Part shown: positions 1 to 7,355 of the stretch, in pieces
Position numbering within the stretch: the stretch's first letter is position 1
How the letters are laid out: each line of letters begins with the position of its first letter
Source of the DNA: an uncultured cyanobacterium
Lineage (GTDB): Bacteria > Cyanobacteriota > Cyanobacteriia > Cyanobacteriales > Chroococcidiopsidaceae
DNA: 27,014 bases
NCBI GenBank assembly: GCA_946221495.1
Contig: CAMIFA010000056.1
Location: 1-27,014 of the forward strand
Direction: 5' to 3'
Translations under genes and position numbers: made by a program
Notes under the pieces: generated by a model
Told to the model about the DNA's origin: nothing
Databases searched by the model: none
Seen by the model: the letters and a program-made list of their open reading frames with translations, nothing else

Positions 1-32
1 ACTCTGCTCTGCCTAACTGTCACACTACTTTA

Positions 33-584
33 CTATTCATGCAGGAGGTCTAGTGAGTAAAAATATGCTGCACTAGTTCCTAGAGCAATTAAGGTATCCA
101 TCGTTGCCGCGTGACGTTTTAAAGCTTTCCAACTATTTATATAGAAGGACTTGCCACACCAAAATTGAACTGCCGCAGTTAAAACTGCCTGAAGCCAGAA
201 GTTGTGCAGCCACATCGGGATCAAGGAAATGTGCAACCCAGTCATAGTAGGCAGCGAACCAATTACCAGAATTGCGCTGATGATGCCACCAATCCAGACT
301 TTGCGTGTCAGTTCCCGTGATTCCGCCAGTCGTATCCTGCCATCATCATCGTCTAGGGTTAGCAAATCTTCCTGAATTGGTTGAGCAGAGTATCCAGCTG
401 CATCGACGGCATTCTGAATTGCTTCTAGGTCAGTTTTTTTAGGGTTATAGGTGACAGTAGCTTGTTCAGCACCAAAATTGACGCTGCATTCACTCACGCC
501 AGGAACAGAATTAATTACATCTTCAATTGCTTTGGCACAGGAAGCACAGCTCATGCCTCGAAGTTTGAGCGTTGTATTATTCAT
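33..584 (-). pseudogene. Truncated copper-type P-type ATPase (N-terminal fragment)
   Basis: The N-terminus is that of a P1B copper-transporting ATPase, an inner or thylakoid membrane pump that moves Cu(I) out of the cytosol. One heavy-metal-associated domain fills residues 1-70, with the metal site GMSCASC at 10-16. Hydrophobic segments follow near 95-113 and 127-150, then the family motif MDTLIALGTSAAYFYSL. Right after this motif homology stops: the frame reads DLLHE and ends at a TAG. The phosphatase, phosphorylation (DKTGT) and nucleotide-binding domains are all missing, about 570 of roughly 750 residues. The start is ATG at 584 with AAGGAG nine bases upstream, so it was once well expressed. 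It lies 50 bases downstream of the HMA chaperone gene on the same strand. The break is at about position 51; an insertion is the likely cause, but the rest lies outside the window. Confidence 0.85.
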
Positions 585-634
585 ATAGAGCGACTCCTTT
601 GCCAGTCCGTAGCTTGGAATTGGAATATTAATGA

Positions 635-826
635 TTAAGCAGTTGGATAACTAACGGCGGTAATTGCTTGTTTGATTGCTGTTACCTTCGCTTGAGTTTC
701 TATCCTGACTAGCTTTGTTTTAGGTTCAGCTTGAATAGCATTGGGATCTACTGTCTTAACTGCTTTGGTAATAGTGTTTACACAAGCAGAACACGCCATT
801 TTGGGAACAGTAAGTTGTAGTGTCAT
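635..826 (-). CDS. Small HMA-domain metallochaperone (CopZ/Atx1-like)
   Basis: This is a 63-residue stand-alone heavy-metal-associated domain. The metal-binding loop is PKMACSACVNT, with cysteines at 12 and 15 in the MxCxxC arrangement that holds Cu(I) in CopZ/Atx1 proteins. Length and the predicted beta-alpha-beta-beta-alpha-beta order fit a cytosolic chaperone that hands copper to a P-type ATPase. The gene lies between the merR regulator (61 bases upstream) and the ATPase fragment (50 bases downstream), a common regulator-chaperone-pump order. The ATG at 826 has no clear Shine-Dalgarno sequence; translation may depend on the upstream gene. With the ATPase broken, its natural partner in this operon is gone, though another ATPase may exist elsewhere in the genome. 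Copper is inferred from the family; zinc or other soft metals are not excluded. Confidence 0.85.
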   Translation of the reverse strand: MTLQLTVPKMACSACVNTITKAVKTVDPNAIQAEPKTKLVRIETQAKVTAIKQAITAVSYPTA

Positions 827-887
827 AAAATTGCATAACTAAATCAGATTGAGTAATTAAGTGTTGAACAGGAATACTGATACTTGA

Positions 888-1328
888 TTATTTTTTCTTT
901 GCTGTCAACTTAGTCTGATTGATGCCGTGTTCTAAGTTACTACCTTCAATCAAGCCGCAGATATGACCTTCGGCAAAGCCTGCGCCGTCCCAATCGGCAA
1001 GGATGACTGCTAATTCTTGGCGGTAGCGCTGCATTTCCTGCATCCGTTCATCCAATTCTTGCAAGCGTTGGCGGACGAGTTCGCGCACTTCAAAACAAGG
1101 GTTCTTACCTGCTCGCTTCTCGTCAATAATTTGCTTAATATCTTCCAGGGAGAAGCCTAATACTTGTGCTTGCTTGATAAAGGCAAGGCGGTCTAACACC
1201 TGGGCATTGTACATCCGATAACCACTGTCTGTGCGCTCAGGTTTGTCCAACAAGCCGCTTTTTTCGTAAAACCTCAGTGCCTCAATTCCAATACCACTGC
1301 GTTTAGACACCTCACCAATCTTCAGCAT
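888..1328 (-). CDS. MerR-family heavy-metal-responsive regulator
   Basis: A MerR-type activator. The winged helix begins LKIGEVSKRSGIGIEALRFY, followed by the GYRMY wing, and a long dimerisation helix runs from about residue 80. By position, the cysteine in NPCFEV (C78 here) matches the cysteine that marks divalent-metal sensors such as ZntR, and HICGLIEG supplies a C-terminal cysteine. The middle cysteine(s) of ZntR and MerR are absent (the ADWDG stretch). Start choice: the open frame extends to a GTG at 1382, but MerR proteins begin a few residues before the helix-turn-helix, and the ATG at 1328 has GAGGA ten bases upstream. The extended form from 1382 would add 18 residues. It is the first gene of the regulator-chaperone-ATPase set and lies directly behind a MerR-type promoter, so autoregulation of the whole operon is likely. 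The metal sensed cannot be fixed from sequence. Confidence 0.85.
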   Translation of the reverse strand: MLKIGEVSKRSGIGIEALRFYEKSGLLDKPERTDSGYRMYNAQVLDRLAFIKQAQVLGFSLEDIKQIIDEKRAGKNPCFEVRELVRQRLQELDERMQEMQRYRQELAVILADWDGAGFAEGHICGLIEGSNLEHGINQTKLTAKKK

Positions 1329-1407
1329 CTGGTGCTGTTCCTCGGCAGTATGCATCTGGAAAGCTTTTTGCATCTCGATCACTTCTATTTATGGTGCTAA
1401 TACTTCT

Positions 1408-1439
1408 AGGATAAATCCTGTAGTGTGGTACAGAGTCAA
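1408..1439 (-). promoter_or_regulatory. MerR-type promoter/operator with 20-bp spacer
   Basis: On the minus strand, TTGACT (1439-1434) and TATCCT (1413-1408) are separated by exactly 20 bp, longer than the usual 17. Between them is the inverted repeat CTGTA-N6-TACAG (1433-1418). This is the layout of promoters controlled by MerR-family activators, which untwist an over-long spacer, and the -35 and -10 hexamers equal those of the zntA promoter as I remember it. Transcription would start near 1401, reading into merR, the HMA chaperone and the ATPase fragment. Confidence 0.8.
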
Positions 1440-1591
1440 GAGGAAGGAGAACCAGTTTTCAATTTAATTTCAGAGTGCTAGGTAAAGCAATATTTTCAGG
1501 CGATATGAGACTTTTATCTGCATATCTCAACTCGTCTATGCCCTAAATTTATTCTTTTTGCGGCGATGCTCCCCAAAGAAGTTGAGCGTAG

Positions 1592-2910
1592 CTACTTCCA
1601 CTCTTTGTTGAGGATACCTCCCAAAGGTAAGCGGATGGTGAAAGTGCTACCTTTAGCCAATTGACTTTGTACTTGTAGGCTACCCCTGTGTGCTTGCACA
1701 ATTGCAGATGCGATCGCCAGTCCCAATCCAGAGCCACCTGATACTCTAGAGCGATCGCTATGTACGCGGTAGAAGCGCTCAAAAATCTGAGTTTGCTCTG
1801 ATTGGGCAATACCAATGCCTGTATCTCGGATAGCAATCAGCGCATAATGGTCGCATTGGTCTAGAATGACAGTTACCCAACCGCCTGTAGAAGTGTATTG
1901 AATAGCATTGATAATTAAGTTAGAAACCAGGCGATAAAGCTGCTCTTCATTACCTACAACAATTAACGGTCTATGTACCCTTACATCAGCAGTTAACTCC
2001 ACATCTGCGGCGAGTGCTAATGTTGCTAATTCCTCTACTAAATCGCTGACAATATGATTCAAGCAACACTGTTGCCCCATTGGTAACGGTTGCCGTTCCA
2101 TACGCGCCAGCAGTAGTAAGTCAGCAACTAGCCTAGTTAGCCGCTTATTCTGACGCTCTATAGCGTGTAAAATATCCTGCGTTTCTGGTGCAAAAAAGTG
2201 AAGTCTCAACGCTGATTCAATGGTCGCTTGGGTAGCAGCTAAAGGTGTCCGCAACTCGTGGGCAGCATCCGCAGTAAATTGTTGAATTTGTCTATATGAT
2301 TGGTAAATCGGTTGCATCGCTAACCCAGATAGCCACCAGCTAGAACCGCCTACTAAAGTCATAGCAATTGGCAATCCTAGCAACAAAATCAATTTCACAT
2401 TCGCTAGGTAATCGTCGATATCTCTGAGACTCCGCCCCATCTGCATATATCCCCAGTTGAGATTATCCTGAGTATGCAGCACAAGGGAAATTTGATGATA
2501 ACGATTTCCCTCTGCGTCCTTGAGCGTTTGCCAAGTATTTTTTCCTGACGTTAGGGGCAACCCTTGAGGCTGAAAACCTGCCACAGCAATAATCCGTCCG
2601 TTACCATCCAACAACCGTATGTAGTAGTCGCCTTGATGAATTGCTCCTAAAGTGTGGCGTTTCTCGTTTTTTCTGGCAAAATTTGCTGGGTATTTGGCTC
2701 TAAGCGTCCAGGTTGCTTTAAGGTATTCTCAATGCTGTCATGTAGGGTTCCAGCAACAGACTCCAGTTCTCGGTCTAAAGTTTGCCAGTGGGCGTGGACG
2801 ATCGCCTGGTATACTCCCAAACCACACAGTCCCAGAATAAAACCCATCACGACTCCATACCAAAGAGCCAAGCGCCAGCGAGTCAGGTGAAAAAGTTTAT
2901 TTTGGTTCAT
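1592..2910 (-). pseudogene. rppB: RppB-like sensor histidine kinase, frameshifted
   Basis: The sensor kinase partner of RppA is split over two frames. Frame one (2910-2647) encodes the N-terminus with a membrane helix near residues 12-33 and part of the periplasmic domain, then ends after LPEKTRNATL. Frame two covers the rest of the sensor domain (GAIHQGDYYIRLLDG), a second membrane helix, the phosphoacceptor motif DAAHELRTPL and the ATPase boxes: NLIINAIQYT (N), DTGIGI (G1), ERFYR (F) and GGSGLGLAI (G2). The break is at a run of six A on the coding strand (2672-2667). One more A would join the frames into about 439 residues, the usual size. A ribosomal -1 slip on AAA would do the same. Its ATG overlaps the end of rppA by 14 bases, implying translational coupling. 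The input is inferred to be metal or redox, from NrsS/RppB relatives. Confidence 0.85.
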
Positions 2911-3598
2911 GAGTCGGGTTGAGACGATACCCTATGCCATGTATAGTCTCAATTAAGCCGCCACCTGTCTGCGACAGTTTACGTCGTAGCAGACGCATTT
3001 GAGCCGCCACCACATTACTAACAGGTTCCGCACTTACTTCCCAAAGTTGATTCTGAATCTGGTCGCGGGTGACAATTTGATTCGGGTGCTTCATGAAATA
3101 CTCTAGCAGTTGGAATTCTTTACTGGTTAAAGGAATCACCTGCTGATCAAAATCCGCATTTTGAAAACAAACCGTGTGGGTAGCGTAATCTAAAGTAAGG
3201 TTGCCGACTTGTAATTGTTGGGGTTGGAAGGAAGGCGCTCGCCTTTGCAATGCTCTAAGTCTTGCTAGCAGTTCCACCATCCCAAATGGCTTTACTAGAT
3301 AATCATCTGCTCCTGCATCCAATCCTGCTACTTTATCTTCCATTCGGTCTTTTGCGGTCAGCATCAAAACTGGGAGAGTTTGTCTTTGAGCGCGTAGCCG
3401 TTTGCACAGTTCTAATCCTGACATTCCTGGCAGCAACCAGTCGAAAATAGCTAGTGTATATTCAGTCCACTGGCTTTCTAGATAGTACCAAGCCTCAGTG
3501 CCATCCAGAACCCAGTCAACCACATACTTTTCCTGATTCAAGGTTCGCTTAATAGCTTCTCCCAAATCCGGCTCATCTTCGACTAACAGAACTTTCAT
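2897..3598 (-). CDS. rppA: RppA-like OmpR-family response regulator
   Basis: This 233-residue regulator has an N-terminal receiver domain (acidic residues E7/D8, phosphoacceptor D53 in IFDWLLPGMSG, T81, K103 in LVKPFG) and a C-terminal OmpR/PhoB winged helix from about residue 128 to 228 (PLTSKEFQLLEYFMKHPNQI, recognition region VVAAQMRLLRRKL). The sequence strongly resembles RppA/NrsR of cyanobacteria. RppA was first described as a redox regulator of photosynthesis genes, and NrsR activates nickel efflux. The gene sits 73 bases downstream of the DUF2808 gene and overlaps the kinase gene by 14 bases, so the three probably form one transcript. Its placement inside a metal-efflux cluster suggests it controls the cluster. 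Direct repeats of TTTCAT upstream of two neighbouring genes are candidate binding sites. Receiver and DNA-binding residues look intact even though the kinase is broken. Confidence 0.9.
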   Translation of the reverse strand: MKVLLVEDEPDLGEAIKRTLNQEKYVVDWVLDGTEAWYYLESQWTEYTLAIFDWLLPGMSGLELCKRLRAQRQTLPVLMLTAKDRMEDKVAGLDAGADDYLVKPFGMVELLARLRALQRRAPSFQPQQLQVGNLTLDYATHTVCFQNADFDQQVIPLTSKEFQLLEYFMKHPNQIVTRDQIQNQLWEVSAEPVSNVVAAQMRLLRRKLSQTGGGLIETIHGIGYRLNPTHEPK

Positions 3599-3671
3599 AA
3601 AATCTATTGCTTTACCACGCCTCCAGCTTTGAGTACCAATTAGAGCCTGGGGACTGAAGTTTGAGCGCTAC

Positions 3672-4139
3672 TTAATAAGTTTGAATCCGAGCCATGCCAA
3701 TTCGTACATCTGCATTTATGCCAACGCTTCTACTGTAAACTGGGTAAAGCCAAATACGACCTTGCAAAGATTGGGTTTTAACATCTTTCATCGAGACTGA
3801 CAGAGTTGTTCCAGTCGGCACAGGTTGGGCGAAGGCAATCGTAATTCTTTGATCATTGACAGATACAGTAGCATCAATTTTTTGCTCAGATTGGTCTGTA
3901 ACGACAATGCGATCGCTTACTTTAATCCCCTCTGGCACATCCACAAATAGTTGTTCTAGGTCACTACCCTGAACATGGACATCAAAATGATGTGTAGCTT
4001 GCCGTATTCGAGCGTTGTTAGGATGTGCGCCACTATGGACAAGATGGGGAGCCTTCGCATCGCGTAGAGCGCCTCCTGCTATGGCAGGGATTGAGGACAT
4101 TATTAATAGGGTAAAAGTAGCAGCGTAAATCAGTTTCAT
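3672..4139 (-). CDS. Secreted DUF2808-domain protein
   Basis: A 155-residue exported protein. Residues 1-22 are a Sec signal peptide with likely cleavage after AIA. The mature part matches DUF2808, a family common in cyanobacteria with unknown biochemical role: a HxFDVHVxGSDLEQLFVDVPEG segment, the PVPTGTTLSVSMKDV segment and a C-terminal GRIWLYPVYS...DVRIGMARIQTY. It contains no cysteine and five histidines in the first third of the mature protein (HLVHSGAHPN, THHFDVH), which could bind metal, but this is inference. It lies just upstream of rppA-rppB, probably in the same operon. The arrangement recalls periplasmic metal-binding proteins encoded beside their two-component system. A 24-bp element with a TTTCAT direct repeat lies about 80 bases upstream of its ATG, and a 9-bp inverted repeat lies in the leader. 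Confidence 0.8.
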   Translation of the reverse strand: MKLIYAATFTLLIMSSIPAIAGGALRDAKAPHLVHSGAHPNNARIRQATHHFDVHVQGSDLEQLFVDVPEGIKVSDRIVVTDQSEQKIDATVSVNDQRITIAFAQPVPTGTTLSVSMKDVKTQSLQGRIWLYPVYSRSVGINADVRIGMARIQTY

Positions 4140-4170
4140 CAGTAAACCTTTTTAATTTCAACTATTTTTT

Positions 4171-4195
4171 AGATTCATTCAGATTTAATGAATCT
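4171..4195. repeat. Inverted repeat in the DUF2808 leader
   Basis: AGATTCATT and AATGAATCT form a perfect 9-bp inverted repeat with a 7-base loop, 32-56 bases upstream of the DUF2808 start codon. It lies downstream of the TTTCAT direct repeat and probably within the transcribed leader. It could be an operator for a dimeric regulator or an mRNA hairpin. It lacks a following T-run on the minus strand and is therefore a poor terminator. Confidence 0.5.
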
Positions 4196-4219
4196 GTTAG
4201 TTTTCTAGTTGCAGAGGTG

Positions 4220-4243
4220 AATGAAATTACAATGAAATATCAG
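4220..4243 (-). promoter_or_regulatory. Candidate response-regulator operator (TTTCAT direct repeat), site 1
   Basis: On the minus strand two TTTCAT hexamers lie exactly 11 bp apart (4237-4232 and 4226-4221), the helical phasing used by OmpR/PhoB-type regulators. The surrounding 24 bp match site 2 (4723-4746) at 20 of 24 positions. It is about 80 bases upstream of the DUF2808-rppA-rppB genes. Confidence 0.55.
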
Positions 4244-4274
4244 CTTATTTGAGGATATTCACTAAGAAAATAGC

Positions 4275-4312
4275 AGGCTGTAAAGAATAATAAAAGTATT
4301 TTTTTACAGCCT
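4275..4312 (-). terminator. Probable terminator after the Csp3-like gene
   Basis: AGGCTGTAAA and TTTACAGCCT form a perfect 10-bp stem around an AT-rich 18-base loop, beginning 14 bases after the stop codon of the cysteine-rich gene. The T-rich stretch after the stem on the minus strand is modest (GCTATTTTCTT), so efficiency is uncertain. Confidence 0.5.
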
Positions 4313-4325
4313 AATTTTAAATTTT

Positions 4326-4673
4326 TTAAGCTACAGCTGCTGATGCTATTTCACGACAACTTTGAGCGCAGCGACAAGATGCAGCACAACGTTTGCAGTG
4401 GTCACTGTCGTGCTGTTCACATTCACTCGCACAGAGGTCGCAGGCTTCGGCACAAACACCGCACATTTGAGCATATAGAGCCGAGTTACGAGATATAAAA
4501 CGAGCGCATAGCGCGCAAGTATCACTGCAATCACGACACCGCTTAATACATTCCGCCATCATCTGTACCATATCACCGCTTAGGCAAGCATCAGCACAGT
4601 ATTCGCAGTCACGCAGGCAATCTAGACAAGCTTGAATGCAAGCCTCAAAAATCAAATTTTGAGTTGTATTCAT
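4326..4673 (-). CDS. Csp3-like four-helix-bundle copper-storage protein
   Basis: From the ATG at 4673 the protein is 115 residues with 21 cysteines, many spaced 3 or 4 apart along predicted helices (for example 12, 16, 19, 23, 26, 30 and 42, 46, 49, 53, 56). This pattern puts thiols on the inside of a four-helix bundle, as in the Csp copper-storage proteins (often labelled DUF326 or ferredoxin-like), which load many Cu(I) ions per protomer. No signal peptide is present, pointing to the cytosolic Csp3 type. The open frame extends 20 residues further upstream, but the ATG at 4673 has AGGA nine bases before it, and the extra stretch (ISFHFVTVVIE...) reads through promoter DNA. A TTTCAT direct repeat lies 50 bases upstream of the ATG, and a hairpin follows the stop. 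It probably buffers copper when efflux is overwhelmed. Confidence 0.88.
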   Translation of the reverse strand: MNTTQNLIFEACIQACLDCLRDCEYCADACLSGDMVQMMAECIKRCRDCSDTCALCARFISRNSALYAQMCGVCAEACDLCASECEQHDSDHCKRCAASCRCAQSCREIASAAVA

Positions 4674-4722
4674 ATCTAAGTTTCCTGAAATAAAGGATTC
4701 AATAACTACAGTGACAAAGTGA

Positions 4723-4746
4723 AATGAAATCAAGATGAAATATCAG
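4723..4746 (-). promoter_or_regulatory. Candidate response-regulator operator (TTTCAT direct repeat), site 2
   Basis: Two TTTCAT hexamers on the minus strand (4740-4735 and 4729-4724) repeat with an 11-bp period, and the 24-bp block matches site 1 at 20 of 24 positions. It ends 50 bases upstream of the Csp3-like start, close to where an activator touching the -35 region would sit. Regulation by RppA is an inference from the neighbouring gene and the spacing. Confidence 0.55.
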
Positions 4747-4785
4747 ATTAAACAACATTTATCCAAAAATTACCTGTGATCGTAG

Positions 4786-5265
4786 TTAGCGATTAAAGGT
4801 AAAGCGACCGTTTACTTTTTCGCCACTAATGTTAGAGAGAATTGCAACATTGTATTCTCCCGATGTTTTCCCAGGTAGCAAAGCTGTATAGTGTTTACCT
4901 TCAGCATCATAAGTAAGGGGAAGTGACTTTTGTGTGCCATCAGGTAATTGAACCTGAGCCGTTACTTTCGCATTAGAAATTGCTTCGTGGTTATCCCCTT
5001 TTTGGAGATAGAAATCCATGTGAGTTCCATCACTCTCAGGCTCAGATATAAACTCTAAATGATAGGGATCTGACTCTATCACTTGACCTCCTTTAGATTG
5101 ATTGGGATGCTCAGTTTCTGAGGAGACAGATGGACTATTTTGGTTTGCTGTTTCTACGGATGAGGCACTTGGGCTAGTGGTGGATGTGGACTGTGTATTA
5201 TTACTACAGGCTCCCAGAAAAATTAGTCCTAGACTACCTACAATAATCAAGCTTTTCAAATTCAT
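4786..5265 (-). CDS. Lipoprotein with YtkA/FixH-like domain
   Basis: A 159-residue lipoprotein. The signal peptide ends in the lipobox LGAC, with lipidated C20. A Ser/Thr/Asn-rich linker (about 21-60) leads to a beta-rich domain (about 65-159: PYHLEFISEP...AKVTAQVQLPDGTQKSLPLTYD...YTALLPGKTSGEYNVAI). The XVTAxVxLPDG...GxYxAxLP pattern resembles YtkA/FixH-type immunoglobulin-like domains found beside copper and RND-efflux genes. Histidines at the domain start (EHPNQ, PYHLEF, GTHMDF) could bind metal in the periplasm. It starts 24 bases downstream of the RND pump remnant, so it was probably its last operon partner. With the pump truncated and its promoter lost, how this gene is now transcribed is unclear. 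Family assignment is by fold-like pattern only. Confidence 0.7.
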   Translation of the reverse strand: MNLKSLIIVGSLGLIFLGACSNNTQSTSTTSPSASSVETANQNSPSVSSETEHPNQSKGGQVIESDPYHLEFISEPESDGTHMDFYLQKGDNHEAISNAKVTAQVQLPDGTQKSLPLTYDAEGKHYTALLPGKTSGEYNVAILSNISGEKVNGRFTFNR

Positions 5266-5289
5266 TGGTTTCGCCTTTTTTGCTAATAA

Positions 5290-7344
5290 CTAAATTGAAT
5301 TTTTTGGGGAGATAGGCGGAGCTTGAGGTGTAAATCCTTCAAGTTTAAGTTTTGGCATTGTCTGAGGTATCAAAATTTTGCCAAATTGAGCGTACAAAGC
5401 TGGAAGAACTAACAGTGTTAATGCTGTAGAAGTAAACAAACCTCCCAGTACAACAACTGCTAAAGGTTGGAAAATTTCCTTACCTGCTCCACCCCCAAAT
5501 AATAAAGGAGCCAAACCCAAAGCTGAAGTGAAAGCTGTCATCAAAATAGCGTTTAACCGCTCCATTGAACCTTGAATTATTACTTCTTTAAAAGGCATTC
5601 CCTCAGCAAATTTCGCATTACAATTATCAACTAATAGCAATCCGTTACGAGTTGCTACACCAAATAAAGTAATAAAGCCGACTAGCGAGGCGACAGAAAT
5701 AATTCCACCTGTCAAAGCAATTGAAATTACTCCCCCTACCAATGCCAAGGGCAAGTTAATCATAATCATGGCTGTTGAAGGAATAGATTTTACTGTTAAA
5801 TACATCAATAGAGCGATTAGAACAAAAGTAATCGCACTAAAAATTAATATGTTTTGTGTAGCTCGTTGTTCCGAGTCAAATTGACCACCGTATTGAATAA
5901 AGTAACCAGCAGATAATTGGATTTTTTGCTTTATTTTTGACTCAATTTGATCAACTATCGAGCGTAAATCTCGCCCTGTAGCATTCGCGGAAACTACAAT
6001 TAGTCGAGAAACATTTTCGCGGTTAATCTTATTTGGTCCTGTACCGTAGTCAATTTTGGCAACTTGAGCAAGGGGAATTTTTTGATTATTTGGGGTATCA
6101 ATTAATAAATTGTTAATTGTTTCTAGATTACCGCGATCGCTCTGTTGTAACCACACAACCAAATCAAAGGTTTGTTGCTGTTCCAATACTTGAGAAACTA
6201 CTCGCCCATTCAGAGCAGTTTCAATAGTTTCAGCTAGTTCTCCCACCGTTAAGCCATAACGAGCAGCAGCCGCTCTATCAAATTGAATTTGGATTTGTCT
6301 AATCGGTACTTGGGGTTCGAGTTGCAAATCTACAACACCCGCAACTGTTTTCATCACCTCCTCGACTTGGCTACCAATAGTGCGTAGTTGCTCTAAATCA
6401 GAACCGTAAATTTTCACAGCGATCGCACTTCTTACCCCAGACAGTACCTCGTCCATCCGGTGAGAGATAAACCCGCCGATATTGGCTGCAACTCCAGGTA
6501 ATCTAGCGAATTCCTTCCTCAGCTTTTCAATACTCGCTTCCCGATTTTTTATTCCTAATTCACTCAATTCCACATCCAGTTCGCCAAAGTTGACACCGCC
6601 GACATCGCTATCGCCTGGTGCGCGTCCAGAACGCAGCGCGATCGCTGCAAATGCAGGATCATCCTTAAGCGCATCTTGAATTGCTCCTCCAGCGCGGTTA
6701 GTGGCTTCTAGAGAGACACCTGGATAGAGGTTTACAGCGTTAATCAGCGATCGCTCTTGAAATTGAGGTAAAAATACTCGTCCTAACGATGGGACAATTA
6801 CAATTGCCGCCACTAAACTCGCAGCAGCAATTACCAAAATTAGCTGAGAAGAACGCAGCGAAAAATTCAAAAGCGGACGATAAAGCCCTTTAAAAAATCT
6901 TGCTACTAGAGGTTCTCTTTCTAGCAAGCGACCTGATGGTAGTAAGATGGCACACAAAGCCGGAGTAACCGTTAATGCTGTGACGCTAGAAGCTAAAACT
7001 GCTACTAAATAAGCCACACCCATCGGTGTAAAAATTCGACCTTCTACACCAGCTAAAGCAAAAATTGGGGAGAAGACAACTACAGTAATTAAAGTTACCC
7101 CAAATAGAGAATCCCGCACCTCCTGACAACCTGCAAACACAACTTGCAAAGGCGATCGCGGTTGGGGTAAAAGCTTATTTTCCCGCAGAGAACGATGGAC
7201 ATTTTCCGCATCTACAATCGCATCATCAACTGCTGAACCAATGGCTACAGCTAATCCTCCCAAAGTCATTGTATTAAGTCCTTGCCCCAGCCAGTTTAGT
7301 GCTAGTAATCCTAATAACAACGACAAAGGAAGTGCAGTGAGACT
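5290..7344 (-). pseudogene. CusA/CzcA-type heavy-metal RND pump, 5'-truncated
   Basis: About 684 native residues of an inner-membrane RND metal/proton antiporter remain of a usual 1030-1050. Homology starts inside a membrane helix at SLTALPLSLLLG and then includes GGLAVAIGSAVDDAIVDAENV (the helix with the proton-relay acidic residues), the second periplasmic porter half (FLPQFQERSLINAVNLYPGVSLEAT...), and the C-terminal helices to GLFTSTALTLLVLPALY. The first periplasmic half and helices 1-2 are missing, so transport is not possible. The frame stays open to a TTG at 7365, but residues before SLTAL are encoded by a transposon-end-like repeat, so that is not a real start. Adaptor (CusB) and outer-membrane (CusC) genes, normally upstream, are also absent. 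No internal stop is seen, which suggests recent loss. Confidence 0.88.
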
Positions 7345-7355
7345 AGGGCGTGTCT
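7344..7355 (+). repeat. Transposon-end-like 12-mer, copy 1, at the RND breakpoint
   Basis: TAGGGCGTGTCT lies exactly where RND homology ends. The identical 12-mer recurs in direct orientation at 8109. Both are followed within four bases by AACTC, so similarity extends beyond the 12-mer. Confidence 0.7.

Noticed and set aside
1549..1836. 95-codon minus-strand frame
   Set aside because: It overlaps the catalytic part of the rppB kinase in another frame and has no recognisable features.
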